Shown: positions 26,583 through 34,557 of the stretch, piece after piece
How positions within the stretch are numbered: the first letter of the stretch is position 1
How the letters are laid out: every line of letters starts with the position of its first letter
DNA from: Ferrovibrio sp.
GTDB taxonomy: Bacteria; Pseudomonadota; Alphaproteobacteria; Ferrovibrionales; Ferrovibrionaceae
Length of the DNA stretch: 48,677 nucleotides
Direction: 5' to 3'
NCBI RefSeq assembly: GCF_029255545.1
Contig: NZ_JANLJJ010000027.1
Location: forward strand, 18,700-67,376
Notes under the pieces: model-generated
What the model saw: the letters and a program-made list of their open reading frames with translations, nothing else
Told to the model about the DNA's origin: nothing
Databases searched by the model: none
Program-made: the position numbers and the translations under genes

Positions 26583-27767
26583 CTAGACCGGCAAAGCCGC
26601 GCCACCCTGTTTTACCCGCTCCAGCAGCCGGGCCATGAAAGCCTCGCATAACGCGATTTGCTCCAGGGCAATGAACTCGTCGGGCTTGTGCGCTTGTTCA
26701 ATCGAGCCGGGGCCGCACACGATGGTAGGAATGCCAAGTTCGGAGAACAGGCCGGCCTCGGTGCCGAAAGCAACCTTCTGCACCCGGTTGGCGCCGGTCA
26801 GCGCCTTGGCGAGTTCGACCACGCCGGCGCGGTCATCGGTGGCAAGACCCGGGAATTCGGAAATCTGTGTGAAGGTGAAGCCGCAATTCGGATCAATCGC
26901 CTTCAGCTCAGGCTCCAGCTTGTTCTTGGCATAGGCCACCACTTCGGCGTAGAGGGCGTCCACATCATCCTGCGGCAGATAGCGGATCTCCCACAGGAAG
27001 CTGCAATCCTTCGGCACGATGTTGAGCGCGGTGCCACCGTTGACCGTTCCGGTATGCAGCGAGGTATAGGGCGGGGCGAATTCGCCATCGAACGGCCCCT
27101 CGGCGCGTTTCTTGCGCGCCAGGCTTTTGATGAAGGCGATCAGTTCGGCGGCCGCTTCCACCGCATTGGCACCCAGATGGGTGAGCGAGGAATGGCATTC
27201 AAAGCCACGCACATCGACGCGCCAGCTTTTCTTGCCCTTGTGCTGGGCGATCACCTGCATCTCGGTCGGCTCGCCAACGATGCAGGCCTTGGGTTTTACC
27301 GGCATGTCCTTCAGCACTTCAATCAGCTTCTTGGCGCCCAGGCAGCCGACTTCTTCGTCATAGGTGAAGGCATAGTGGATTGGCGTCTCCAGTTTCTGCG
27401 CCAGGAACTTTGGTGCGTAGGAGAGCGCGACGGCGACGAAGCTTTTCATGTCGGACGTGCCGCGGCCATAAAGGCGGCCATCCTTCTCGGTCAGCGTGAA
27501 GGGATCGGTATTCCACTCCTGGCCGTCGATCGGTACGACGTCGGTATGGCCCGAGAGCACGATCCCGGGTTTGTCCTGCGGGCCGAGCGTGGCATAGAGA
27601 TTGGCCTTTTTACCGCTGTCGTCATAGACCAGCGTGGATTCCACGCCGAGCGCTTCCAGATGTTCGCGAATCCAGTAGATCAGGGCCAGGTTGGAATCGC
27701 GGCTGACGGTCGGCGTCTCGATGAGCTGGCGAACCATCTCGAGGGCTTCTGCGCTGGGTTTGGTCAT
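26583..27767 (-). CDS. argE: acetylornithine deacetylase
   Basis: A 394-residue zinc peptidase of the M20 family that removes acetate from N-acetylornithine in arginine synthesis. Metal and catalytic residues lie in SGHTDVVP, GRGTSDMKS, EEVGCLGAK, GTEAGLF and a late His (EQAHKPDEF). The dimerisation domain sits in the middle (GFECHSSLTHLGANAVEA region). Related enzymes act on succinyl-diaminopimelate or other acyl amino acids; the overall sequence fits ArgE best. It lies 21 bp after the epimerase-like gene in the same direction. Confidence 0.93.
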   Translation of the reverse strand: MTKPSAEALEMVRQLIETPTVSRDSNLALIYWIREHLEALGVESTLVYDDSGKKANLYATLGPQDKPGIVLSGHTDVVPIDGQEWNTDPFTLTEKDGRLYGRGTSDMKSFVAVALSYAPKFLAQKLETPIHYAFTYDEEVGCLGAKKLIEVLKDMPVKPKACIVGEPTEMQVIAQHKGKKSWRVDVRGFECHSSLTHLGANAVEAAAELIAFIKSLARKKRAEGPFDGEFAPPYTSLHTGTVNGGTALNIVPKDCSFLWEIRYLPQDDVDALYAEVVAYAKNKLEPELKAIDPNCGFTFTQISEFPGLATDDRAGVVELAKALTGANRVQKVAFGTEAGLFSELGIPTIVCGPGSIEQAHKPDEFIALEQIALCEAFMARLLERVKQGGAALPV

Positions 27768-27788
27768 GGGGGAGGTACGCTTTCTTGT

Positions 27789-28814
27789 TTAGTGGGACTG
27801 CAGGCTTTTGATCTGGTTGTCGAGATCGTCGGCAATGAAGCCCTGCACGATCTCGTCGATCGAGGCATCCGTGGTGAACCCCATGGCAGCAGCGCGGGCC
27901 GAGCGTGTTTCACCCGGCCAGCCATCGACGATCCTCTGGATTGCGGCATCGGGTTGCCAGTGAATCGCGCCGATCCTGCGGTTGCCCCCCATACTGCGAA
28001 ACTGGCTGTTGCGCTCCACGGCGGTGGCCATTTCGCCGGCGGTGACACGGATGCCGCTGAGCAGGAGCGTACGATCCTTGCCGAAGCTCTCGCCGGGCAG
28101 GTCATGGGCGCGGATGAAGGCATCCACCGTGCGGCGCGGCGACAGGCAGGCCATGGGCGAGTCCGGCCGTACTGGGCAGATCACATCCACGCCCGACAGC
28201 GGCTCACGGATGATCGAGCTGGCCCAGGTGGAGGCGGCTTTGTTCGGCTTGCCAGGCCGCACCATGATGGTGGGCAGGCGGATGGCGCGGCCATCGACAA
28301 AGCCTTTGCGGCTGTAATCGTTGATCAGTAATTCGCCGGTCAGCTTCTGCACGCCATAGGAAGTGGTGGGCCTCTGTGCCGTTTCGTCGGTTACCGTTTT
28401 GGGCAGGGCATCGCCGCCATACACGGCAACGGACGAGGCGAAGACGATGCGTGGCGTATGCGTGGTGATGGCGCGGCAGGCCTCCAGCACATGCTTGGTG
28501 CCGTCGAGATTGACACGATAGCCACCTTCAAAATCGGCTTCGGCGCCAGCCGAGACGATGGCCGCCAGATGGAAGACCGAGTGGGTGTTGTGGCCGATCA
28601 GGCGCAGTACTTCGCCGTGATCGCCAATATCACCCGCCATGGTGACGATCCGCTCGTCCTGCGGGCCGTTTGCCTCCACGGTGTCGAACAGGGTGATGCG
28701 GTGGATCGTTTCCGGTTTGCCGCTCGGGCCGATCAGGCTGCCGCGCCTGAGCAGCTCCTGCGCCAGTTTCTGACCGATGAAACCGGCACCGCCGGTGATG
28801 ACGACATTGAGCAT
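27789..28814 (-). CDS. denD: D-erythronate dehydrogenase (extended SDR)
   Basis: A 341-residue extended short-chain dehydrogenase. It has ITGGAGFIGQKLA for NAD binding and the catalytic Ser-Tyr-Lys in FASSVAVYGG and SYGVQKLTGE. The block RLPTIMVRPGKPNKAASTW and ICPVRPDSPMACLSPRR are typical of DenD, which oxidises D-erythronate to 2-oxo-tetronate. In known pathways DenD works with OtnI, OtnK and OtnC. An isomerase of the OtnI/Hyi family occurs 9 kb away, but OtnK is not in this window. It is followed by argE. Confidence 0.85.
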   Translation of the reverse strand: MLNVVITGGAGFIGQKLAQELLRRGSLIGPSGKPETIHRITLFDTVEANGPQDERIVTMAGDIGDHGEVLRLIGHNTHSVFHLAAIVSAGAEADFEGGYRVNLDGTKHVLEACRAITTHTPRIVFASSVAVYGGDALPKTVTDETAQRPTTSYGVQKLTGELLINDYSRKGFVDGRAIRLPTIMVRPGKPNKAASTWASSIIREPLSGVDVICPVRPDSPMACLSPRRTVDAFIRAHDLPGESFGKDRTLLLSGIRVTAGEMATAVERNSQFRSMGGNRRIGAIHWQPDAAIQRIVDGWPGETRSARAAAMGFTTDASIDEIVQGFIADDLDNQIKSLQSH

Positions 28815-28901
28815 GAACGCCCCCAGTGAATCTCCGGGAAAGCGTCCACGCTAGCGATGCCGGCCGGCGGAAACAAGCCGGCCGACATGGTACGCGATGG
28901 T

Positions 28902-29477
28902 TCAGTCCTGTGGCGGCGGCAGGCGGTGCGGCGGCGGGCCGTCCATGTGGCGGCTGCCGGGACCGCCCATGGGGCCATCCGGCGGCGGAGGCATGGGTGG
29001 ACCATGGCGCAGCAGCCTCCTGGCGAATTTCTGCCGCTCCTCCGGCGTCATCGCATCGGCGGCGGCCAGCAGGCCGGCCTGTAGGCCCTGTTGCAACTGG
29101 TCGAGCCGGCGGCGATGTTCCAGCAGCGCGGCTTCCAGTTTCGCGTGGTCATAGGGTTCGGCAGCCAGCGCTGCGCCCAGTTCGCGATTCATCTCGCGCA
29201 GGGTGAAGGCATTGCCCTTGTGCGTTTTCTCAAAGGCTTTACGGAAAGCCTTGCCAGCATCATCGGGCAGCCGGCGGGCAAACTGCTCTTCGATCTGGGC
29301 GCGATCGCGGTCCATCCAGCGGCTGTACTTGACGAAGCGCACAGCGCCCCAGCCGATGAAAGCGAGATTGATTGCCACCGAGGCGATCAGGCCGATGGCA
29401 AGCCAGCGATTGGCCCGCGATTTCGGCGCCTGGGGAGGCTGCTGTGCCGGCGGGGGAGAGACGGGAGCTTCGGACAT
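28902..29477 (-). CDS. periplasmic heavy-metal-sensor/CpxP-like membrane-anchored protein
   Basis: A 191-residue protein with a short Pro-rich cytoplasmic start, one membrane helix (about residues 25-45, ANRWLAIGLIASVAINLAF) and a helical periplasmic domain that contains LREMNRELGAALAAEPYDH, typical of the CpxP/Spy/CnrX-like family. The tail is unusual: rich in Pro, Gly, Met and His (about residues 160-191), and could bind metal. It is third in an operon after an ECF sigma factor and a probable anti-sigma factor, so it may sense an envelope signal and modulate them. Confidence 0.85.
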   Translation of the reverse strand: MSEAPVSPPPAQQPPQAPKSRANRWLAIGLIASVAINLAFIGWGAVRFVKYSRWMDRDRAQIEEQFARRLPDDAGKAFRKAFEKTHKGNAFTLREMNRELGAALAAEPYDHAKLEAALLEHRRRLDQLQQGLQAGLLAAADAMTPEERQKFARRLLRHGPPMPPPPDGPMGGPGSRHMDGPPPHRLPPPQD

Positions 29478-29482
29478 GACGC

Positions 29483-29938
29483 TTATTCCTCATACACAAG
29501 CGGTGCAGTGCTAGCCAATTGCACGGCCACCAGCTCGGCTTCCTGCGTGTCGATCAGAGAGAAATTGCTGAGGCCTGCGCCAATGCCGATGAACAGGGCA
29601 AGGGCGAGCGCAGCAAGCTGCGGCATGGCGCGGCCAGCGGGAAACAGCAAGGAGAGGGCTTCGGTGATCTGTATGCGCCAGCCGGGCGCGGCGGCGGAAG
29701 CAGCAGGCATGGCTGCCATCTGGGCGAAGATGCGGGCGCGCAGGGCGTCGCTCGGTTCCAGTTCAGGCAAGGCGGCATTGAGCAAATGATTGTCGAAACG
29801 CAGGGCGGCGTGCTGCAGCTCCCGTGCATCCGGCGAAACGGCCAGCAGGGCATCGGCCGCGGCGCGTTCGCGCGCGGGCCAGAGCTGCGGGTCGGCGCCG
29901 TAGATGTCGAGCAGATCGGTGAAGCGGTCGAGGTTCAT
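29483..29938 (-). CDS. probable anti-sigma factor, single-pass membrane protein
   Basis: A 151-residue protein with a cytoplasmic part (residues 1-105), one membrane helix (about 108-126, LAALALALFIGIGAG) and a short outer tail. It begins MNLDRFTDLLDIYGADPQLWP, as many alphaproteobacterial small anti-sigma-like proteins do. No zinc-binding HxxxCxxC motif is seen. The evidence for an anti-sigma role is position: it lies 15 bp after the ECF sigma gene and 5 bp before the CpxP-like gene. Confidence 0.78.
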   Translation of the reverse strand: MNLDRFTDLLDIYGADPQLWPARERAAADALLAVSPDARELQHAALRFDNHLLNAALPELEPSDALRARIFAQMAAMPAASAAAPGWRIQITEALSLLFPAGRAMPQLAALALALFIGIGAGLSNFSLIDTQEAELVAVQLASTAPLVYEE

Positions 29939-29953
29939 GGTCTCACTCCGAAA

Positions 29954-30601
29954 TCAGTCTGCTGCGCCGAAGCTGGCGCCGAGATCGTCGCGCAGGCTGC
30001 GCTTGGCGCGCACCAGCAGGGATTCCAGTGCGCCGACGCTGATGCCCAGCACCTCGGCGGCGGCAATGTTGCTCTCGCCCTCCCAGAAGCAGAGCAGAAT
30101 AGCGGCGCGCTGGCGTTCGGGCAGCTTCGCCAGCGCGGCGGCCACGCGGTCGCCGGTCTCGGCGGCGAGCCTGGCCTGATAGGGATTGGGCTGCGTCTCG
30201 TCGGCGGGTTCAGGCTGGTCGTCCAGCGCGGCCATGCCGGGTTTGCGTTTGCGATCGATGCACAGATTGACCACCACGCGATTCAACCAGGTCTTGAAGC
30301 TGGCGCCGCCATCGGCACGCCAGCGGCCGGCATGCTGCCAGACGCGCAGGAAAGCCTCCTGCGCCACTTCCTCGGCATCGGCGCGATCGAACAACACGCG
30401 ATAGGCCATGGTGACGGCATGGCGCAGGTAACGGTCGACTAGCAGGCGATAGGCGGCGTGGTCGCCATTGGCTACCCGCAGCATCAGCGCGGCGTCGACA
30501 TCCTGCACGGTCTCAGTCCGCCGCAGCGGAAAGGATAACAGGGTCGTCGGGAAGACACCCGCCAAAGCGTCTGGGCGGGGCAACGCAACAGAAGCAAACA
30601 T
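29954..30601 (-). CDS. ECF RNA polymerase sigma factor
   Basis: An extracytoplasmic-function sigma factor of about 215 residues. Region 2 is ANGDHAAYRLLVDRYLRHA through DAEEVAQEAFLRVWQHAG and TWLNRVVVNLCIDRKRK; region 4 contains LPERQRAAILLCFWEGES and GISVGALESLLVRAKRSLR. I chose ATG 30601, which has AGGA 9 nt upstream; ATG 30649 or GTG 30508 are possible. It leads an operon with a probable anti-sigma factor and a CpxP-like protein, so it should respond to an envelope or metal stress signal. Confidence 0.92.
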   Translation of the reverse strand: MFASVALPRPDALAGVFPTTLLSFPLRRTETVQDVDAALMLRVANGDHAAYRLLVDRYLRHAVTMAYRVLFDRADAEEVAQEAFLRVWQHAGRWRADGGASFKTWLNRVVVNLCIDRKRKPGMAALDDQPEPADETQPNPYQARLAAETGDRVAAALAKLPERQRAAILLCFWEGESNIAAAEVLGISVGALESLLVRAKRSLRDDLGASFGAAD

Positions 30602-30704
30602 CCGGATCATTCCTGCTCTGGCCAAAACGGGGGCCGGGATTTCTCCCATGCTCCCTATACGGGGCCGGGCCGGAAATCCTGCGCAGGTCTGCCATTTTCC
30701 CGGA

Positions 30705-31301
30705 TCAGGCCTGGCCGGCCGCCTCCAGGGCCTTCAGTTCCTCGGTCAGGCGGGCGATTTCCTGGCCGACCGCCTTGGCCATGTCGGGCTGGTCCCAGTC
30801 GCGGTATTGGCCCTGCCGGTAGGCCAGGGCGTTGCGGTAATACAGCCAGGCGTTGAGGCGGCAGCGCACGAAATTGTTCTGCGTCTTGATCACTTTGCCA
30901 GGGCTGCCGACCACCACCGAATTGTCCGGGATCACGGTGCCTTCCTTCAGGAAGGTGTGGCCGCCGATGATGCAGTTATTACCGATCACGCAGCCGTCCA
31001 TGATGGTCGAGCCGATGCCGATCAGGCAATTGTCGCCGATGCTGCAGCCGTGGATGGTGCAGTGATGCGTCACCGAGCAATGGGCGCCGACATATGTGCC
31101 GGTCTGGCTGCCGACATGCAGCATCGAAAAGTCCTGGATATTGGTATAGGCGCCGACGACAATCTCGTAATTCTCGGCCCGCATGGCGACGTTGATCCAG
31201 ACCGAACTGCCTTCCTCCAGTCGCACCTTGCCGTAAATCTGCGCGGTGTCGTGGATATAGGCCGGATTGTTCAGCACCACATCGGGGCCATGCACGGGCA
31301 T
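30705..31301 (-). CDS. gamma-carbonic anhydrase family protein
   Basis: A 198-residue left-handed beta-helix protein with repeated hexapeptides, for example IGDNCLIGIGS and IGNNCIIGGHT. The zinc-binding His residues are at SMLHVGS and in SVTHHCTIHG, as in gamma-carbonic anhydrases and CaiE/PaaY-like proteins. A C-terminal helix extends the trimer (LTEELKALEA). Members hydrate CO2, but some (PaaY) act as thioesterases. It is a single gene on the minus strand, downstream of the rhodanese gene and 103 bp upstream of the ECF operon. Confidence 0.92.
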   Translation of the reverse strand: MPVHGPDVVLNNPAYIHDTAQIYGKVRLEEGSSVWINVAMRAENYEIVVGAYTNIQDFSMLHVGSQTGTYVGAHCSVTHHCTIHGCSIGDNCLIGIGSTIMDGCVIGNNCIIGGHTFLKEGTVIPDNSVVVGSPGKVIKTQNNFVRCRLNAWLYYRNALAYRQGQYRDWDQPDMAKAVGQEIARLTEELKALEAAGQA

Positions 31302-31386
31302 CTTTGTTCCTCCATCTCTGGAGAACGACCTTAACCAAGCGCGGCGGGGGGAAAAAGGGCGGAGGGGGGCCCGTCAGATGATCCGG

Positions 31387-31749
31387 TCAGGCTGCCACGG
31401 CCTCGTCGGCCTCGATGGTCTTGCCGCCGGCGATTTTCCAGGCCAGCAGGCCACCATCCAGATGCAGCAGGTCAGCGACGCCCTGTTCTGCCAGACGGGC
31501 CAGCGCGATGGCCGAGCGTTTGCCGGTCAGGCATTGCAGCACGCGGCGTTTGCCCGGCGTGGCCGGAAGGGCGGTCGCATCAAGTGTGGACAATGGCAGC
31601 AGCACCGAGCCGGGAATGTATTCATCGGCATATTCGTCCGGTTCGCGTACGTCGATCAGGATCGCCTCGCCGGCAGCCAGCCAAGCCTGCACGGCTTCGG
31701 CAGCGACAGTGACGGGGGATTGAACGGTCATGTCATTCGCAGTGGGCAT
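31387..31749 (-). CDS. single-domain rhodanese
   Basis: A 120-residue rhodanese. The active-site loop is LQCLTGKRSA with the catalytic Cys, and the fold signatures ILIDVREPDEYADEYIPGSVLL and LLHLDGGLLAWKIAG are complete. It would move sulfane sulfur to a thiol acceptor or cyanide in the cytoplasm. An ATG at 31731 is an alternative start six residues in. Upstream is an AT-rich region with a long palindrome that could be a repressor site. Confidence 0.92.
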   Translation of the reverse strand: MPTANDMTVQSPVTVAAEAVQAWLAAGEAILIDVREPDEYADEYIPGSVLLPLSTLDATALPATPGKRRVLQCLTGKRSAIALARLAEQGVADLLHLDGGLLAWKIAGGKTIEADEAVAA

Positions 31750-31816
31750 AGCCGCAATATATGGCTTTGAATGTGAAATGCAAATAAAATAGCTCTTTGT
31801 TGTGTAATTAAAAATA

Positions 31817-31836
31817 TTAACATAATTTTATGTTAA
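31817..31836. promoter_or_regulatory. AT-rich palindrome upstream of the rhodanese gene
   Basis: TTAACATAA (31817-31825), TT, TTATGTTAA (31828-31836) is a perfect 9-bp inverted repeat within about 95 bp of very AT-rich sequence, in contrast to the GC-rich surroundings. It lies 68 bp upstream of the rhodanese start. AT-rich palindromes upstream of rhodanese genes suit ArsR-type persulfide-sensing repressors; no such gene is in this window. Confidence 0.5.
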
Positions 31837-31845
31837 ATAAAAAAC

Positions 31846-31866
31846 GGCCTCCCGGTGAGGGAGGCC
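31846..31866 (-). terminator. intrinsic terminator of the cytochrome c gene
   Basis: GGCCTCCC (31846-31853), loop GGTGA, GGGAGGCC (31859-31866) form an 8-bp GC stem. On the minus strand it is followed by GTTTTTTATTT. It starts 18 bp beyond the cytochrome stop, a textbook rho-independent terminator. Confidence 0.88.
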
Positions 31867-31883
31867 GCCGGAGAATCAGCAAC

Positions 31884-32264
31884 TTACTTGGTGGCGTCCT
31901 TCAGGTAGGCGATCAGGTCGGCCACTTCGCTTTCCTTCTTGATACCTGGGAAAACCATCTTGTTGCCCGGCACATAGCCCTTGGGATCGGCCACATAGGC
32001 GGCAATGGTCTTTTCGTCCCAAACCACGGCCTTGGCCTTCATGGCATCGGAATATTTGAAGCCGTCGACGGTGCCGGACTTACGGCCGAAAACTTTGGCC
32101 AGGCTGGGGCCGACGCCATTCTTGCCGGCCTCGAGCTGGTGGCAGGCGCGGCACTTGGCAAAGGATTTTTTGCCGGCTTCGACATCACCGGCAGCCTGGG
32201 CGGCGCCGGCGAGGCTGAACGACACCGCTAGGGCGGCAAGGGCGGAAAAAAAGACTCGCGACAT
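31884..32264 (-). CDS. cytochrome c, class I (cytochrome c2-like)
   Basis: A 126-residue periplasmic electron carrier. A signal peptide (MSRVFFSALAALAVSFSLAG, cleaved after AQA) is followed by a single haem site KCRACHQ and the axial methionine in PGNKMVFPGIKKE, close to cytochrome c2/mitochondrial cytochrome c. It would shuttle electrons between the bc1 complex and an oxidase. ATG 32264 has GAGGAG upstream; longer ORF starts add unrelated sequence. It ends at a strong terminator. Confidence 0.95.
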   Translation of the reverse strand: MSRVFFSALAALAVSFSLAGAAQAAGDVEAGKKSFAKCRACHQLEAGKNGVGPSLAKVFGRKSGTVDGFKYSDAMKAKAVVWDEKTIAAYVADPKGYVPGNKMVFPGIKKESEVADLIAYLKDATK

Positions 32265-32476
32265 CTCGTGGGGCTCCTCGCGTGATTCTGTGTTGATTCG
32301 GGGGCAAAACCTGCCTGTGCGGCCCGGATACTCCCGAAGCCGGATGGAAAATAGCATAGCGACTCGCTCGAACAACAGCGGCGCATTGCCGCATTTACCG
32401 CCGCTTAACAGCCGGCTGCTTAGTCTGCCCCGCCTGGGCAGGAAATCGCCCCAGCGTAGCGGGAGTTCGGCTGAAG

Positions 32477-33214
32477 ATGAACATGATGGCCAATCTGGGG
32501 CGCAGCCGGTTGCAGGCGATGACGGCTGCCGGAAGCGACGTGCTGCAGATCCAGCAGGCGCTGGCGGCCCGACGCAGCAACCTGGTGGCTGAATTGTTGC
32601 GTGGCGAACCGGATTTCTTTGAGCAGCAGCATTACCCGGCCGGCGACGTGTTCGACCCCGAAACGGGCGCGCAATATTACTATCATGCACACCGCAATGA
32701 CGGCCGTGAGCATGGTCATTTCCATATCTTCCAGCGGCCGCACCTGCTGCCGGAAAAATTCGAGCCGGTGCGGTACGTCAAGCCAGGCGTTGGCCGCTGC
32801 TCGCCGAAGGAAAAAATCGGGCCGCACTGGCCGCGCGGTGACCGCGCCCTGGCCCATATCATTGCCGTGGCGATGGATCATTACGGCCAGCCAATCCGGC
32901 TGTTCACCGTCAACCGCTGGGTCACCGACGAAACCTGGTATTCGGCGCGCGACGTGATCGCCATGCTGGAGCGTTTCGAGCTGCGCCATAACTGGCCGGT
33001 ACCGGAAGTAAACCGGTGGCTGAGCAGCCTGCTGCGTCTGTTCCAGCCCGAGATCGTCGAACTGATCCGCCGCCGCGATGCAGCGGTGGAAGCGCGTGGC
33101 CGGGCGAATCCGCGTGGCGACGCGCTGGAAGACCGCAGCCTGGAAGTAACGGCGTCGCTGGATATCTCGGTGGAACGTCGGGTACGGCAGCTGCGCCGCT
33201 CGATGGCAGCCTGA
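32477..33214 (+). CDS. His-rich protein of unknown function
   Basis: A 245-residue cytoplasmic-looking protein. No signal peptide or membrane helix is visible. The middle holds a dense histidine motif, QYYYHAHRNDGREHGHFHIF (His70, 72, 79, 81, 83), which could bind a metal ion. Further conserved-looking blocks are VNRWVTDETWY and LRHNWPVPEVNRWL. I think it belongs to a domain-of-unknown-function family (DUF6969 from memory, unverified). It converges with the TakP-like gene, with 3 bp between stops. No function is proposed. Confidence 0.78.
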   Translation: MNMMANLGRSRLQAMTAAGSDVLQIQQALAARRSNLVAELLRGEPDFFEQQHYPAGDVFDPETGAQYYYHAHRNDGREHGHFHIFQRPHLLPEKFEPVRYVKPGVGRCSPKEKIGPHWPRGDRALAHIIAVAMDHYGQPIRLFTVNRWVTDETWYSARDVIAMLERFELRHNWPVPEVNRWLSSLLRLFQPEIVELIRRRDAAVEARGRANPRGDALEDRSLEVTASLDISVERRVRQLRRSMAA

Positions 33215-33217
33215 CGT

Positions 33218-34348
33218 TTACGGCAGGTAGCCGAGATTGCGCCACTCGGCATAGGCCTTGCGGAATCCGTAATAGGAATCCCAAACCTTGCTGAATTCTG
33301 GATTGGCGGCGCTTTCTTCTTTCACGACTTTGATCCAGGCGGTTTTCAGCGCCCCCATCACCGGCTGCGGCAGGGTATGGATCGTCACGCCGCGGGCGCG
33401 GATCTCCTGCAGCGCCTTCACCTGTTGCGCCTCGCCCTCGGCCAGGCTTTCGCGCACGGTATCGCCGCAGACGCTCAGGATCAGGCCGCGCTGCGCGTCG
33501 GTGAAGCTTTCCCATACCTTCGTGTTGAACAGCAGGGAGATAAGCGAACTCTGCTGGTGCCAGCCGGGGAAGTAGAAATGCGTGGCCGCCTTGTCGAGGC
33601 CGAAGCGCAGATCGGTGGCAGGCAGCGAGAATTCGGCGGCATCGATATTGCCGGTTTGCAGCGCATCGAAGATTTGGCCGCCGTTGAGCGGCACGACTTC
33701 GACGCCCAGCTGGCTGATCACCCGGGCACCGATGCCCATGAAGCGCATGCGCAGCCCGTTCAGATCGGCCGCCGAGGCGATCTCTCGGCGGAACCAGCCA
33801 CCCGATTCCGGCGGCAGAATGGTGCAGACCACCGGCTTGATATTGAACCGGGCAAAACTCTCATCCATGAGCTGCTGGCCGCCGCCATAGGACAGCCAGG
33901 CCAGATATTCGCTGGCCGGCGGGCCGAACGGCACGGTGGAAAACAGCCAGAAGGCGGAATCACGCGCGGCGAAGAAATTGGCCGATGACCACACGGCGTC
34001 GATATCGCCTGCCGAGACCTTGTCGAACAGTTCGTCATTCGGTGCCAGCGTGTTGGGCTCGAACAGCTTGAACTCGATATTGCCATCGGAGGCGGTGGCC
34101 AGCTTTTCAACCATGGCCACGGCCATGGTGCCGATCAGCGGCGCCGTCGAGGGCGCCGGACTGGCCAGCTTGATCACGCGGCGGTGGCCCGGCGCTTCGA
34201 TCACCGCCATCGGCACGGCAGTCGGCTCTGGTTCCTTGATTGCGCGCGCCGTCGGCGCATCGGCGGCCCGGCGCAGCGATACGGCCCCGATACCGATCAG
34301 GATACCCAATACCAATGCCAGGCCAGCAACGGTGACCAGACGCGCCAT
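33218..34348 (-). CDS. TRAP transporter binding protein, TakP-like, membrane-anchored
   Basis: A 376-residue DctP-family protein that stands apart from a full transporter. Instead of a cleavable signal it seems to have an N-terminal anchor (about residues 3-24) followed by a Pro/Ala linker. The binding domain has FWLFSTVPFGPPASEYLAW and LSYGGGQQLMDE, features of TakP, which binds 2-oxo acids with sodium, and the carboxylate-binding Arg in LNGLRMRF. It is divergent from the dctP-dctQ-dctM operon, so it may serve as a second binding protein for it or act on its own. Confidence 0.88.
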   Translation of the reverse strand: MARLVTVAGLALVLGILIGIGAVSLRRAADAPTARAIKEPEPTAVPMAVIEAPGHRRVIKLASPAPSTAPLIGTMAVAMVEKLATASDGNIEFKLFEPNTLAPNDELFDKVSAGDIDAVWSSANFFAARDSAFWLFSTVPFGPPASEYLAWLSYGGGQQLMDESFARFNIKPVVCTILPPESGGWFRREIASAADLNGLRMRFMGIGARVISQLGVEVVPLNGGQIFDALQTGNIDAAEFSLPATDLRFGLDKAATHFYFPGWHQQSSLISLLFNTKVWESFTDAQRGLILSVCGDTVRESLAEGEAQQVKALQEIRARGVTIHTLPQPVMGALKTAWIKVVKEESAANPEFSKVWDSYYGFRKAYAEWRNLGYLP

Positions 34349-34505
34349 GAATTTTGATCTCCCACCGGGCATCAGTAATACTGGGCATCAGCAATACTGC
34401 GTCGCCGGCAACTGCCGGGCGTCACCATAAGCGGCGGGCAACCCGGTCGTCCATTGGCCCGCGGCGTTTCCCACCACTCGCTTGACTCTTAGTTTCGTTT
34501 GTAAC

Positions 34506-34522
34506 TACCTTTCCGGAAGGTA
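34506..34522. promoter_or_regulatory. inverted repeat in the TRAP operon control region
   Basis: TACCTT (34506-34511), TCCGG, AAGGTA (34517-34522) is a perfect 6-bp inverted repeat located 36 bp before the dctP start. A TTGACT box lies upstream at 34482-34487. It could be an operator; the regulator is not known. Confidence 0.45.
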
Positions 34523-34536
34523 AAAAACAAAGAACA

Positions 34537-34554
34537 AATTCCTCGGGAGGAATT
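34537..34554 (+). promoter_or_regulatory. palindrome enclosing the dctP ribosome site
   Basis: AATTCCTC (34537-34544), GG, GAGGAATT (34547-34554) is an 18-bp near-perfect palindrome. The ribosome binding site GGGAGG is inside its right arm. As RNA, a 7-bp stem with loop CGGG would hide that site from the ribosome; as DNA it could bind a repressor. Confidence 0.6.
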
Positions 34555-34557
34555 GCC

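Noticed and set aside
26658-28331. 557-codon open frame opposite argE and denD
   Set aside because: It spans two real genes on the other strand and has no family motifs or ribosome site.
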